Shown here one piece after another: positions 25,915 to 35,264 of a DNA stretch of 64,000 nucleotides. Source of the stretch: Nitratireductor pacificus pht-3B. GTDB lineage: Bacteria > Pseudomonadota > Alphaproteobacteria > Rhizobiales > Rhizobiaceae. The stretch covers positions 186,001 to 250,000 of the forward strand of contig NZ_AMRM01000001.1 in the NCBI RefSeq assembly GCF_000300335.1, written 5' to 3'. Both the position numbers and the translations under genes were made by a program. Positions within the stretch are counted from its first letter, which is position 1. Each line of letters begins with the position of its first letter. Below the pieces are notes generated by a model. That model saw nothing but the letters and a program-made list of their open reading frames with translations. It did not search any database and was not told where the DNA came from.

Positions 25915-26097
25915 ATGCAAATGCTAAATCGCGGGACTCGCGGCGGGGCGGATGGTCTGCGTGTCGGCGGTCGATCACAGCCATCGGGAAGAGGTGGTTG
26001 CCGGCGGGAACAGTCATGTGGGGGATGGACGGGTTTGCGCCTTTGGAGTCAATATGGAGCGGATGAGCATTTTCAGCGACGGACCGGCAAGACGGGT

Positions 26098-26760
26098 GTG
26101 ACAGCCACGCGGGACAAGCAGATCGAGGAGCGCCGCCGCGCCATGGTGGATCTGCTCATGCAACGCGGCATCCGCGCGCCACGTGTCATCGAGGCGATGC
26201 AAAGCGTGATACGCGATGCCTTCGTGCCCGAGCATCTCGCCGAACTCGCCTATGAGGACGGCGCACTCCCTATCGGAGAAGGGCAGACCATCTCGCAGCC
26301 CTATGTGGTGGCGCTGATGACGGAAGCCGCGGCCCTCACCGAAACCAGCCGGGTTCTGGAGATCGGAACGGGTTCCGGCTACTCGACCGCCATCCTCGCG
26401 ACGATCGCGGGCGCGGTCTTCTCCGTCGAGCGCCACGAAGCGCTGGCCGAGACCGCGGAGCGGCGCCTTTCCGCGCTCGGCATGGGGAACGTGACCATCC
26501 GGGTCGGCGACGGCACTCTGGGCTGGCCGGAGAAGGCGCCATTCGATGCGATCATCGTTGCGGCGGCGGGACCGCGCATCCCCGATGCGCTGCGGGCGCA
26601 ACTGGCGGTTGGCGGGCGTCTGGTGATGCCCGTCGGCAGCGGGGCGGGACCGCAGACGCTGACGAGCGTCATGCGCCGGGGAACGGATGATTTCGCGACG
26701 GAGACGCTTGCCAAGGTCTCGTTCGTGCCGCTCATCGGGGCGCAGGGCTGGCAGCGCTAG
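26098..26760 (+). CDS. pcm: Protein-L-isoaspartate O-methyltransferase-like protein
   Basis: This 220-residue SAM-dependent methyltransferase belongs to the PCMT family, which repairs isoaspartyl residues. The PCMT-specific block LPIGEGQTISQPYVVALMTE is present, followed by SAM motif I VLEIGTGSGYSTAILA and the later DAIIVAAAGPRIPDALRAQL. The start is taken as GTG 26098. The ORF is open far upstream without homology, and ATG 26143 is a shorter option. It is divergent from the binding-protein gene with the shared operator between them. Whether it is a housekeeping repair enzyme or part of the regulon is open. Confidence 0.85.
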   Translation: MTATRDKQIEERRRAMVDLLMQRGIRAPRVIEAMQSVIRDAFVPEHLAELAYEDGALPIGEGQTISQPYVVALMTEAAALTETSRVLEIGTGSGYSTAILATIAGAVFSVERHEALAETAERRLSALGMGNVTIRVGDGTLGWPEKAPFDAIIVAAAGPRIPDALRAQLAVGGRLVMPVGSGAGPQTLTSVMRRGTDDFATETLAKVSFVPLIGAQGWQR

Positions 26761-26770
26761 ACCCTTTTTG

Positions 26771-26860
26771 CAGTCAGGTGGAATCACCTGACGTCCGCAT
26801 AAATGCGGAAAACAACGAGATGGAACCGTTCAACGTTTCACGGAAACACCAGACGGGTCC
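26771..26860 (-). repeat. 90-bp mosaic palindromic repeat, copy 2 (inverted relative to copy 1)
   Basis: Three hairpins are present: GTCAGGTG-GAAT-CACCTGAC (26773-26792, perfect), CCGCAT-AA-ATGCGG (26795-26808, perfect) and a degenerate 37-bp palindrome (26823-26859). The reverse complement aligns along its whole length with 13848-13937. Each copy keeps different hairpins perfect, which suggests selection for structure or independent decay. Confidence 0.75.
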
Positions 26861-26977
26861 AAGGGCATCCCGATCATTGCGAACGCGCCGTGCGCCGGGA
26901 TGGAACCATTCTGGCGCCAGGCTGTTTCTTTCGCAGGCGCGCGCCCATCCCCCTCGACCCGAACCCTGCGCGCCCGG

Positions 26978-27006
26978 AGCCGGTCAGCCTCGCTGGCCGG
27001 CTTTCT
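26978..27006 (+). terminator. Possible terminator between pcm-like gene and tamB
   Basis: A 10-bp stem AGCCGGTCAG / CTGGCCGGCT (one T-G pair) with a five-base loop is followed by TTCTCGTT. It could end plus-strand transcription. The T-tract is weak. It lies just beyond the tamB stop. Confidence 0.45.
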
Positions 27007-27019
27007 CGTTGGAGAGAGG

Positions 27020-30000
27020 CTAATAATCCTTCTCGAAGAAGACGCCGATGCTCGAATCGCCGTCCGATCCAAGCGACCCGCGGGCCTTCAGCTCGTCGGT
27101 GATGTCGAGATTGATCGTGCCGCGCGTCGTGCCCTTGGCGCCGGCTTCCACACCGAGATAGATGTTGTCCTGGATGTAGCGGCCGGCGCGGACGGCGGCA
27201 TTGCCTTCGCTGTCGGTCACCACGTCCAGATCGTCCAGGCCCGTCGCATTGCGCAGCGAGCCGAGCAGCGACGAGTTGGAGCCGCCGGCCAGTTCTGCGG
27301 CCGCCGCCGCGAGCTGCGCGATCTGGATGGCGGAAAGTTCATCGATGCCGCGGTTGAAGATCAGGCGGGCGAGAACCTCGTCCTCGGGCAATTGGGGCTG
27401 CGAGGAGAAGCCGATCTCGAGATCGGAGACCCGGCCCTTGACCGTGATGAAGACGATGATGTCGTTGCCGCGCGAGCGCGCGATGAAATCGAGCTGCGGG
27501 TCCAGATCGCCGACGAGCGTCACTTCGCCCTCGTCGAAGGTAATGCGCTGGCCGAGAATGGAAAGGCGGCCCCGGATGAGCTTGAAGCCGCCGACCGGCT
27601 GAATGTTGGTGACGGGGCCCGTCAGGCGCACCGAGCCGCCGAGTTCCGCATCAAGGCCGCGCCCGCGCACGAAGATGCGGGCGGGCGCGCTGACCGTCAC
27701 GTTGAGCTGGACGACGCTCGGGCGTGCGGAGGGCATGGGCGTTCCGTCGTCGGCCCGCGCACGCTTGAGCGTGCGCTCCACCGCGGGGGGAGGGTTCCGG
27801 TGGCGCACCTGAAGCGCCTCCGCGCCGCCGCCCAGGTTTTCCGGAACGATGATTTCCGCCCGCTCGACGGTGATGTCGCCGGACAGGAGGGGATCGCGGG
27901 TGAGCGATCCCGTCAGGGAGAGGGCGCCGTTCACCGTTGCGGTGACCATCTCGCCGTCCGTGTGCCGGGCATTTTCCAGGCCTATCCTCAGATCCGCCGG
28001 GAAGCCCGCCCCGGCGTTGCTCGAAACGCTGCCGGAGACGGAGACGCGGCCGCCGCCGGACAGGGCGGCTGAGCCCTCGGTGATGGTGATGCGGTCGCCG
28101 GCGATCGCCGCCGCAAGGCGCACATCGCTGACGCGGAGATTGGTCAGGGGATCGACGGCAGCCGCGTTGGCCGTGGTTATCGAGCCGTTGATGACCGGAT
28201 TGCGCATCTCGCCGCTGACGCGCGCGTCGAGCGAGACGGTGCCGGACAGCTGCGTTCCCCGGTCGGCCAGCATGCGGTTGGCGATCGAGAGCGGAGCGTC
28301 GCCCGAAACATTGAGCGCCAGGCCGGCGCCCGCCAGCGGGATGGTGCCGCTCGCCTCGATGGCGAGGCCGGATGCGCCCGTGGCCGTCAGGCTGTTCAGC
28401 TGCACGCTCTCGCCGGCATAGCGGCCGTTGGCCGAAAGTTGCAGGGGGCCGACGCCGACGCTGGAGAGGGCGGCGGCATCGAGGCCCGCGGCGCGCAGGT
28501 CGAAACTCGCCTGCGGCGCCGCAAGCCTGCCGGTGACGCGCGCGGTTCCGGTCAGTTGACCGGCGAGCGCCTGTCCCGGGGCGATGCGGTTGAGGATCGC
28601 CATGGGGAAGGCGTCGAGCCCGACATCAATCGCCAGCGCGCCATCCGCCAGCGGCACATCGCCCTGCGCGGTGGCGCGCAGACCCTCGGGACTGGATACG
28701 GCGGCATCCACGGTGAGCTGGTCGCCGCGCGTTCTCCCGCTGGCGTCGATGGTCAGCGTGCTCAGTCCCGCCTGCGCAAGCAGGGTGGAAGCGATGCGCC
28801 GGCCTTCCAGATCGAAGGTGATTTCCGGAGCCTCGCGGGTTCCCGTGAGGCGGGCGTTTCCGTCCAGTGTGCCGTCCAGCGCCAGATCGGGGCGGATGGC
28901 GTTGGCGACCGAAAGGGGAAGCCGGCTGATGGTGAGGGCGAGGTCGAGCGTGCTGGTCACGCGGCCCGCGGCGCTGATGCGGCCGCCGGCAACGTCGAGC
29001 TCGAACGGCTCCAGCGTCAGGTTGCTGCCTTCGACCAGGAGCGATGTCGGCTGGATCAGACGGGCGGCGAGCGTTCCCTGAACGAGGCCAAGCTGCTCCA
29101 GAGCGACACGGTAGCCGTTGCCCTCCGGCGTGAGCCCGCCGCGGGTCGTCAGCGTCGTTCCCTGTTCCAGCACGGCTTCGGCGGTGAAGGCCGTGGTTTC
29201 GCCGGTCTGATCGGCCCTGGCGTCGAGGCGGGTGATCTTGAGCTGGCCGGCGGCAACGCCCTCCGCCTCGACGAGACCGGAGATTGCGGGGACACCGAAC
29301 AGGTCGTCGATCGCGGCCTCGATCCGGCCGCTGGAGAGCGTCGTGTCGTCGATGCGCAGCGCGCGCAGGGTCGCGTCGATCTCCACACGCTGCTTGCCGT
29401 CCACCGGTTCCAGAACGACGCTGGCATCGGCCGCACCGGTTGCCTCGCGCAGCAGAAGCGCGGCCGCGGTGGAGATGTCGGCGGCATCGACGTCCAGCCG
29501 TCCGGCAAGCAGCCCGTTCGTGCCCTGGGTGACGTCGCCGCTGGCGGTGGCCCCGCCGGCGCTGAAGGAGAGGCCCGTCAGCTGCCTGCGGTCGGCGGCC
29601 AGCACGATGCCGCTTTCAAGCGTGGCGCGTTCGCTGGCAAGGAAGGCACCGCCGACGAGCTTGCCGGTCAGCGTGCCGCGCTCCAGCTGCCCGTCGAAGC
29701 CGAGCGATGCGTTCCTGAGGTCGCGGCCGGCGAGGACGCCCGCCGGCGCTTCGGTGGCCAGCGTGAGGTTGATGCGGCCATCGGCTCCCTCGGCGCGGCC
29801 CGATGCGGTGAGACGACCGCCGGCGCGCGGCGACAGGGACGCCATGTCGGCGAGCGCCGCGTCGAAGCGGAAATTGGCGGCACCGGTGGCGAAACTGCCA
29901 TCGGCCTCAAGCACCAGCTGCTCGTTGGTCAGCCGCAACTGGCGGGCGGTGAGCCCGCCCGTGCCGCGCGCCACACCGCCGTCGATGCGCGTCGTGCCGG

Positions 30001-31639
30001 CCATCAGCCTGCCGGCGGTCTCGTTCTCCAGGCGCAGATCGGTCGCTGTTCCGTCCAGGTCGAGGTCGAAACCGCCGCTGACCGGCATGACCCTGCCGCG
30101 CGCCGTCAGGTCGATCGCGCCACCGAGGTCCTGGCCTGCCAGGGCGGAGAAGGGCGCCAGGCTCGCAGCCGAAACGCCGATCTCGCCGGTGAAGATGAAC
30201 TTGTCCACCGTGCCCTTGAGCGACGCCGCCAGCCCGTTGCCGGACAGGGTGGCGTTGTCGATGGCAACCGGTGTGCCGGCGCGCCAGTCACCGGCGACCT
30301 CGAGCGCCAGCGCATCGCCCAGCGCCTCGGCGATGTCCGCGCGCTTGGCGGTGATCCCGGACAAGCCGCCGTCGATCTCGAAGCTGATCCGGCGGTCCGC
30401 AGGGCGCTCGAGATTCTGCGCCAGTCCGCCCATGGTAAGCCGGGTCTCGCCCGCCGCGAACGCTGCCGTCTGCAGGCCGTCGATCTCCAGCGTGCCGTTC
30501 CAGCGATCGGCGCCGGCCTCGCCATAGGTCACGTTCAGCCGGCCGATCTGCAGCGACGTCTCTCCACCGGCAACCGGAAGGAGCACGCGCTGGCCGTTGC
30601 GGTCGGCGATGTCGGCGTCGAGGGAGAGGGCGGTGAGGAAACCGTCGCTGCCGGTTTCGGCCGCGGCCTCGAGCCGCAACGCGGCGCTGGAGACCTCCAG
30701 GTTCTCGAGGAGCATGCCGCCGGCCGATTTCGACACGCCGTTGGCGGTGATCGTGGTTCCGGCGCCGAAAAAGTCGCGGAACTGCGTCGGCAGCAGGCGG
30801 GAGATCGTGCCGGCCAGCCGGGTGGAGAAGCCGAGGCCGTCGTCGCGCTGGCGGAAGCGCGCGGTGCCGCCGAAAGCCGGCACACCGTCGGCTTCGAGTG
30901 CCAGCTTGACGTCGAGCTCGCTGAGCGGGCCGCTGCCGGCCACCGTCAGCTTGAGGGGCGGTCGGCCCTCGACATTAAGCAGATTGGCGACGACGCCGTC
31001 GGCCGGCTCGTCGAGGGTAAGGTCGAGGTCGAGTATCTGGGTGTCGTTGGCAAAGGCGGCGGCGAGCTTGAACGCGCCGCCCGGGCCATCGAGGCGCTGG
31101 ATGTCGAACCGGGTATCCAGTGCGCCGCCGTCGATCTTCAGGGCCCCGTCGAGGCTGAGTTCGGCGGCAAGGCCGAAAACGTCCTCGCCGAACCGGGCGG
31201 AGGGGATTTCCAGCTTCGCCAGATTGACGGCGAGAGGCAGTTCAGGGACCTGGAACGAGCGGGATTCCGGCGCAGGAAGTCCTTCGGCAGGCAGCGGCCG
31301 GCGCAGGACCTCGATCCGCTCGGCGGCAAGGCGCTGCACTTCGAGCCTCTGGCGCAGGATCAGCGTCGAGCGGCTCCAGTCGATCGATGCGTTGACGATG
31401 CGCAGCCACACGCCCTCGCGGTCGGCGATGGATATCTCCCCGATGGTCGCTTCCGAGGAAAGCGCGCCCTGGATTCCGGAAATACGGATCCGGCGGTCGG
31501 GCGTCGAAAGCTGGTCTTCGAGAAGCGTCGTGAAGAAGGACCGTTCCTGCTCTGCATCACTCGCGGTCGGCGCGCTGTCCTGCGCCATCGCGGGCAGCAG
31601 GGCGAAGAGAAGGGCGAGGAGGGCGAGAAAACGGGTCAA
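27020..31639 (-). CDS. tamB: Translocation and assembly module subunit TamB
   Basis: This 1539-residue periplasm-spanning protein of the TAM/AsmA-like family partners TamA and is involved in outer-membrane protein insertion and phospholipid transport. It has an N-terminal signal or anchor (FLALLALLFALLPAMA), then about 1,200 residues of repetitive beta-rich text with frequent G-x-L/V-x-A-x-G patterns. The DUF490/TamB C-terminal domain follows: LGGSVRLTGPVTNIQPVGGFKLIRG, FDEGEVTLVGDLDPQLD, FSSQPQLPEDEVLARLIFN. The end SDGDSSIGVFFEKDY carries a terminal aromatic as in family members. The start TTG 31639 overlaps the tamA stop (TTGA), so the two are translationally coupled. Length is within the normal alphaproteobacterial range. 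Confidence 0.95.
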   Translation of the reverse strand: MTRFLALLALLFALLPAMAQDSAPTASDAEQERSFFTTLLEDQLSTPDRRIRISGIQGALSSEATIGEISIADREGVWLRIVNASIDWSRSTLILRQRLEVQRLAAERIEVLRRPLPAEGLPAPESRSFQVPELPLAVNLAKLEIPSARFGEDVFGLAAELSLDGALKIDGGALDTRFDIQRLDGPGGAFKLAAAFANDTQILDLDLTLDEPADGVVANLLNVEGRPPLKLTVAGSGPLSELDVKLALEADGVPAFGGTARFRQRDDGLGFSTRLAGTISRLLPTQFRDFFGAGTTITANGVSKSAGGMLLENLEVSSAALRLEAAAETGSDGFLTALSLDADIADRNGQRVLLPVAGGETSLQIGRLNVTYGEAGADRWNGTLEIDGLQTAAFAAGETRLTMGGLAQNLERPADRRISFEIDGGLSGITAKRADIAEALGDALALEVAGDWRAGTPVAIDNATLSGNGLAASLKGTVDKFIFTGEIGVSAASLAPFSALAGQDLGGAIDLTARGRVMPVSGGFDLDLDGTATDLRLENETAGRLMAGTTRIDGGVARGTGGLTARQLRLTNEQLVLEADGSFATGAANFRFDAALADMASLSPRAGGRLTASGRAEGADGRINLTLATEAPAGVLAGRDLRNASLGFDGQLERGTLTGKLVGGAFLASERATLESGIVLAADRRQLTGLSFSAGGATASGDVTQGTNGLLAGRLDVDAADISTAAALLLREATGAADASVVLEPVDGKQRVEIDATLRALRIDDTTLSSGRIEAAIDDLFGVPAISGLVEAEGVAAGQLKITRLDARADQTGETTAFTAEAVLEQGTTLTTRGGLTPEGNGYRVALEQLGLVQGTLAARLIQPTSLLVEGSNLTLEPFELDVAGGRISAAGRVTSTLDLALTISRLPLSVANAIRPDLALDGTLDGNARLTGTREAPEITFDLEGRRIASTLLAQAGLSTLTIDASGRTRGDQLTVDAAVSSPEGLRATAQGDVPLADGALAIDVGLDAFPMAILNRIAPGQALAGQLTGTARVTGRLAAPQASFDLRAAGLDAAALSSVGVGPLQLSANGRYAGESVQLNSLTATGASGLAIEASGTIPLAGAGLALNVSGDAPLSIANRMLADRGTQLSGTVSLDARVSGEMRNPVINGSITTANAAAVDPLTNLRVSDVRLAAAIAGDRITITEGSAALSGGGRVSVSGSVSSNAGAGFPADLRIGLENARHTDGEMVTATVNGALSLTGSLTRDPLLSGDITVERAEIIVPENLGGGAEALQVRHRNPPPAVERTLKRARADDGTPMPSARPSVVQLNVTVSAPARIFVRGRGLDAELGGSVRLTGPVTNIQPVGGFKLIRGRLSILGQRITFDEGEVTLVGDLDPQLDFIARSRGNDIIVFITVKGRVSDLEIGFSSQPQLPEDEVLARLIFNRGIDELSAIQIAQLAAAAAELAGGSNSSLLGSLRNATGLDDLDVVTDSEGNAAVRAGRYIQDNIYLGVEAGAKGTTRGTINLDITDELKARGSLGSDGDSSIGVFFEKDY

Positions 31640-33567
31640 AACGCTTGTCCTATCCCGACATAGAAGGCGACGCTCGGATCGCCGGCGCGCCGGTCGAGCG
31701 GAACGGCGACGTCGAGGCGGATGGGGCCGAGCGGCGTCAGGTAACGCAGGCCCGCGCCGACACCGACACGCACATCCTCGGAGAAATCGGGGAAAGACTC
31801 CGCGCTGACCGTTCCGGCATCGACGAAGCCGACAAGGCCGATGCTGTCCGTGACACGCGCGCGCAGTTCGGCGGAGGCCTCCATCAGCGAGCGTCCACCG
31901 GCGATGCCGCCCGGCGTTTCGACGCCGATATTACGATAGGCGTAACCGCGCACCGAGCCGCCGCCGCCCGCGAAGAACAGCTTGTCCGGCGGCGTTTCGG
32001 CGATCGGCGCACCGACGAGCGAGCCGATCTTGGCGCGAGCGGCGGCGACGAACCGCCCGTCGCTGCCGAAATCATAATAGGCGCGGCCCTCGAGCATCAT
32101 GCGCGCGGCCAGATTGCCGTATTCGAGCTCGTAGAAGGGATCGAGGCTGGCTTCCAGGAAATAGCCCGTGGTGGCGTCGGCGGGATTGTCGCGGCTGTCA
32201 TAGGTGACCGTCCCGGCAAGGCCGATCGTCGTGAAGTTGCGGGTGCCGAAATCATCGTCGAAACGGGCGTAGCCGCCATTGGCGAACAGGCTGCCCGAAA
32301 GTTCCCTCGTGAACTCGTGGCGGAAGCCGATTTCGGCGCTGACGCCGGTGCGCGTGTAGCGCTCCAGCACTTCGCGGTCGCCAAATACGGAGGCCTGAAA
32401 ATCGGTGTCGGGCGTGTAGACGCCGGGTTTCAGGAACGTCGCACCCAGCCGGTAGGTGAGGTCGGCCGGATCGAACGTGTTGCCGATGCCTGAAACCTGA
32501 CCCTCGAAGCGCAGCCTCTCGGCGCGGCCGAACAGGTTGCGGTGCATCCAGTAGGCCTGAAGGCCCAACCCGTCGAGCGTGGAATAGGTGCCGCCGACGC
32601 CGAAGCGACGCGGCAGCCGTTCCTGCACGATGAGCGACAGCGGCAGGCTTCCGTCCGGCCCGATCTCGTCGGCCTCCTCGATGCGCGCCGAACGGAACAC
32701 GTCGAGCTTCGAGAGCCGTTCCCGGGCGCGGGCCAGATCGTCCGGATCGTATTCGCGTCCCGGCACGAGGCCGGTCTGCCGCGCGACGAAATCCGGGTCC
32801 ATGCGCTCCGTGCCGCTGACGGTCAGCGGTCCGTAGACGGCATATCGTCCCGGCTCCACGGTCAGCACCGCGTCGAGCGTGCTGCTTTCATGGGCGGCGG
32901 TGACGCGCCTGTCGGCGATCTCGGCCTTGGGGTGACCCTGCTCGCGCCAGGCCTCGACGGCAAGCCGCCCGGCCTGCAGGATGGTGGCCGAACGGGCGAT
33001 CTCTCCCGTTTGAAACCCTTCCTTCGCGGGAGCGTCAACCCGGTCGTTGCGCCGCGCCGGCGGCGGAGCCTGATTGACGATGCGGGCCTCGCCGAAGCGG
33101 AATTCGGGGCCTGGATCGACACTGATGCGGACATTCGCCGGGTTGGCGGGCACCGCGTCGGGCGGCAGGTCTGCCGCTTCGCGGCCGTCGATGGTGATGC
33201 TGATCGCGCCGCCATAGCGGGCCTGGCCGTAGAGCGTGTTGAGCAGCCGGCGATAGTCGCCGCGCGCCTTGACGATCAGGCCGCCGGCGCCGGACGCCGG
33301 TTTCTCCCGGTCCGCCCAGAGGCCGGAGGCGCCGCGCAGGCGTTTTTCCAGGTCGTCATTGCCTTCACCGGCGCTGAACTCGACCGTGTAGTTCCATGGC
33401 TCGCCGATGGTTTCCTCGGTCTCGGCGGGCTTGTCGCGGCCGAACAATTTTATGCCGAAGAGCTCGAAGGCGTTTGCGGAAGGCTGCGGACAGGCAAGCA
33501 GAAACGCGAGGGCCATCGTCAGACCCAAGCGCCCGCGCATCGACGGTGCGGCGTCGATTCTACTCAA
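31636..33567 (-). CDS. tamA: Translocation and assembly module protein TamA (Omp85 family)
   Basis: This protein of about 643 residues is an outer-membrane Omp85-family beta-barrel. It has a signal peptide (RGRLGLTMALAFLLACPQPSANA), POTRA domains in roughly residues 50-260 (LRGASGLWADREKPASGA, FRFGEARIVNQAPP, VEPGRYAVYGPLTVSGTERM), and a C-terminal barrel with the Omp85 hallmark FFAGGGGSVRGYAYRNIG and terminal IGQAF. The start is uncertain. TTG 33567 has GGAGAGG before it, GTG 33585 is upstream, and ATG 33540 gives the shortest signal peptide but lacks a ribosome-binding site. First gene of the tamA-tamB pair. Confidence 0.92.
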   Translation of the reverse strand: MSRIDAAPSMRGRLGLTMALAFLLACPQPSANAFELFGIKLFGRDKPAETEETIGEPWNYTVEFSAGEGNDDLEKRLRGASGLWADREKPASGAGGLIVKARGDYRRLLNTLYGQARYGGAISITIDGREAADLPPDAVPANPANVRISVDPGPEFRFGEARIVNQAPPPARRNDRVDAPAKEGFQTGEIARSATILQAGRLAVEAWREQGHPKAEIADRRVTAAHESSTLDAVLTVEPGRYAVYGPLTVSGTERMDPDFVARQTGLVPGREYDPDDLARARERLSKLDVFRSARIEEADEIGPDGSLPLSLIVQERLPRRFGVGGTYSTLDGLGLQAYWMHRNLFGRAERLRFEGQVSGIGNTFDPADLTYRLGATFLKPGVYTPDTDFQASVFGDREVLERYTRTGVSAEIGFRHEFTRELSGSLFANGGYARFDDDFGTRNFTTIGLAGTVTYDSRDNPADATTGYFLEASLDPFYELEYGNLAARMMLEGRAYYDFGSDGRFVAAARAKIGSLVGAPIAETPPDKLFFAGGGGSVRGYAYRNIGVETPGGIAGGRSLMEASAELRARVTDSIGLVGFVDAGTVSAESFPDFSEDVRVGVGAGLRYLTPLGPIRLDVAVPLDRRAGDPSVAFYVGIGQAF

Positions 33568-33887
33568 TACCCTCTCCGTGCCCACCGAGGTGAAGTCTAC
33601 GTTGGCGACGTTTCCGCCGCGTTAACGTTGATTTTCCGTGCATTCGCGACGCGAAGGCTCCCAGTCCAAGGCGTTAAACCACAAAGGTCCGCACCCGCCA
33701 ATGCGGAGCGTCACCAATGGCAGGAGAAATGTGGCCTGATGCGGGCATTTTCTGGAACGGAGCGTAACGGGAACCAACATCGGCACAACGGGTTGCGTAA
33801 ACGAGACGTATCGGGCCGCATTTGAAAGCGTGGGATGCACGGTTATGTTGACATCGGGACGCTTGCTTGACGAAGGAAACGGAAACA
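33568..33887. other. 320-base intergenic region between tamA and the thiolase gene
   Basis: This region holds divergent promoters presumably serving tamA (minus) and the thiolase/fadJ operon (plus). I see no convincing ORF, terminator or repeat. A short hairpin around 33693-33713 (CCGCA ... TGCGG) is the only visible structure. Confidence 0.5.
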
Positions 33888-35264
33888 ATGGCAAACCAAC
33901 AGGCCAAGACCGCGCCTGCGAAGCGCAAGCCGGCTGCCGGCGGACGCGGGTCCGTCGTGCGGCGAAGCCCGGCGGCAAGCGCGCAGCGGCCGGTCTATCT
34001 GGTCGATGGCGCGCGCACGCCCTTCCTGAGGGCGCGTGGCAAGCCAGGCCCCTTCACGCCGGTCGACCTCGCCGTGCAGTGCGGAAGGCCGCTGCTCCTG
34101 CGGCAGCCATTCGCTCCGGATGCGTTCGACACCGTTATCCTCGGTTGCGTCAACGTGATCGCCGACGAGATGAACCCGGCGCGCGTCGCCGCCCTGCGGC
34201 TCGGCATGGGGGAAGCGATGACGGCCTTTACGGTACAGATCAATTGCGGTTCCGGAATGCAGTCGATCGATACCGCGTTCCGCACCATCGAGGCGGGCAA
34301 GGCCGATCTCATCCTGGCCGGCGGAGCGGAAGCGCTGTCGCACGCGCCGCTGGTGCTGCGCCAGGAGGCGGCGGCCTGGTTCGGGCGGTTCGCCATGGCG
34401 AAAACGGCGCTGGAGCGCGCCTCGGCGCTGGCCGGTTTCCGGCCGGAGATGGCCAAGCCGGTCATCGGCCTCGAACGGGGTCTGACCGACCCGGTCACCA
34501 ATCTCAACATGGGGCAGACGGCGGAGAAGATCGGCCATCTGTTCGACATCTCGCGCGAGGCGGCGGACGCCTATGCGCTGGAGAGCCACCGACGGCTGGC
34601 GAAGGCGCAGAAGGACGGCGCGCTCGCCGGCGAGGTGATCCCGGCCATCGACCGCAAGGGGGAATTGTACGACCACGATGATGGCGTGCGGCCCGACAGC
34701 ACGATGGAGAAGCTTGCCAAGCTCAACCCAGCGTTCGAGCGTCCCTATGGACGGGTCACGCCGGGCAACTCCTCGCAGATCACGGATGGAGCCTGCTGGG
34801 TGATCCTCGCGTCCGAGGAGGCGATGAAGAAGCACGGGCTCACGCCGCTGGCGCGCATCGTCGACAGCGAATGGTCGGCGCTCGATCCCTCGATCATGGG
34901 GCTCGGGCCGACCCTGTGCTCGACAGCGCTGATGCAGCGTCAGAAGCTGATGCGCACGGACATCGACCTGTGGGAACTGAACGAGGCCTTCGCGGCGCAG
35001 GTGCTCGCCTGCCTTGCGGCATGGAAAGACGAGGACTTTTGCCGCAAGGTTCTCGGGCTGGACGCGGTTTTCGGGGCGATCGATCATGACAGACTGAATG
35101 TCGATGGCGGCGCGATCAGCCTCGGCCACCCCGTCGGCACGAGCGGCAACCGCATCGTCCTTCACCTCGTCAATGCCATGCGCCGGCGTGGGGACAAGCG
35201 CGGCATCGCCACCGAGTGCATCGGCGGCGGGCAGGGCGGCGCGATGCTTCTGGAGGTGGTGTGA
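33888..35264 (+). CDS. Acetyl-CoA C-acetyltransferase (thiolase, FadI-like)
   Basis: This 458-residue thiolase cleaves 3-ketoacyl-CoA to acetyl-CoA plus a shortened acyl-CoA. The nucleophilic Cys120 is in QINCGSGMQS, with NEAFAAQ, the His of ISLGHPVGTSG and the second catalytic Cys in ATECIGGGQGG. A basic Ala/Lys-rich N-terminal extension of about 35 residues precedes the fold. It ends in an overlap with the next gene, a FadJ-type multifunctional protein, so the pair acts as a beta-oxidation complex of the FadI/FadJ type. ATG 33888 is used; an in-frame TTG lies at 33867. Confidence 0.92.
   Translation: MANQQAKTAPAKRKPAAGGRGSVVRRSPAASAQRPVYLVDGARTPFLRARGKPGPFTPVDLAVQCGRPLLLRQPFAPDAFDTVILGCVNVIADEMNPARVAALRLGMGEAMTAFTVQINCGSGMQSIDTAFRTIEAGKADLILAGGAEALSHAPLVLRQEAAAWFGRFAMAKTALERASALAGFRPEMAKPVIGLERGLTDPVTNLNMGQTAEKIGHLFDISREAADAYALESHRRLAKAQKDGALAGEVIPAIDRKGELYDHDDGVRPDSTMEKLAKLNPAFERPYGRVTPGNSSQITDGACWVILASEEAMKKHGLTPLARIVDSEWSALDPSIMGLGPTLCSTALMQRQKLMRTDIDLWELNEAFAAQVLACLAAWKDEDFCRKVLGLDAVFGAIDHDRLNVDGGAISLGHPVGTSGNRIVLHLVNAMRRRGDKRGIATECIGGGQGGAMLLEVV

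Noticed and set aside
26054-26101. 15-codon ORF (MERMSIFSDGPARRV) overlapping the pcm-like start
   Set aside because: No ribosome-binding site of note and no conservation evidence; could be a leader peptide but nothing supports it beyond the overlap.
28439-31663. 1074-codon plus-strand open frame opposite tamB
   Set aside because: Gly/Ala/Arg-rich shadow of tamB; no start signal or domain.
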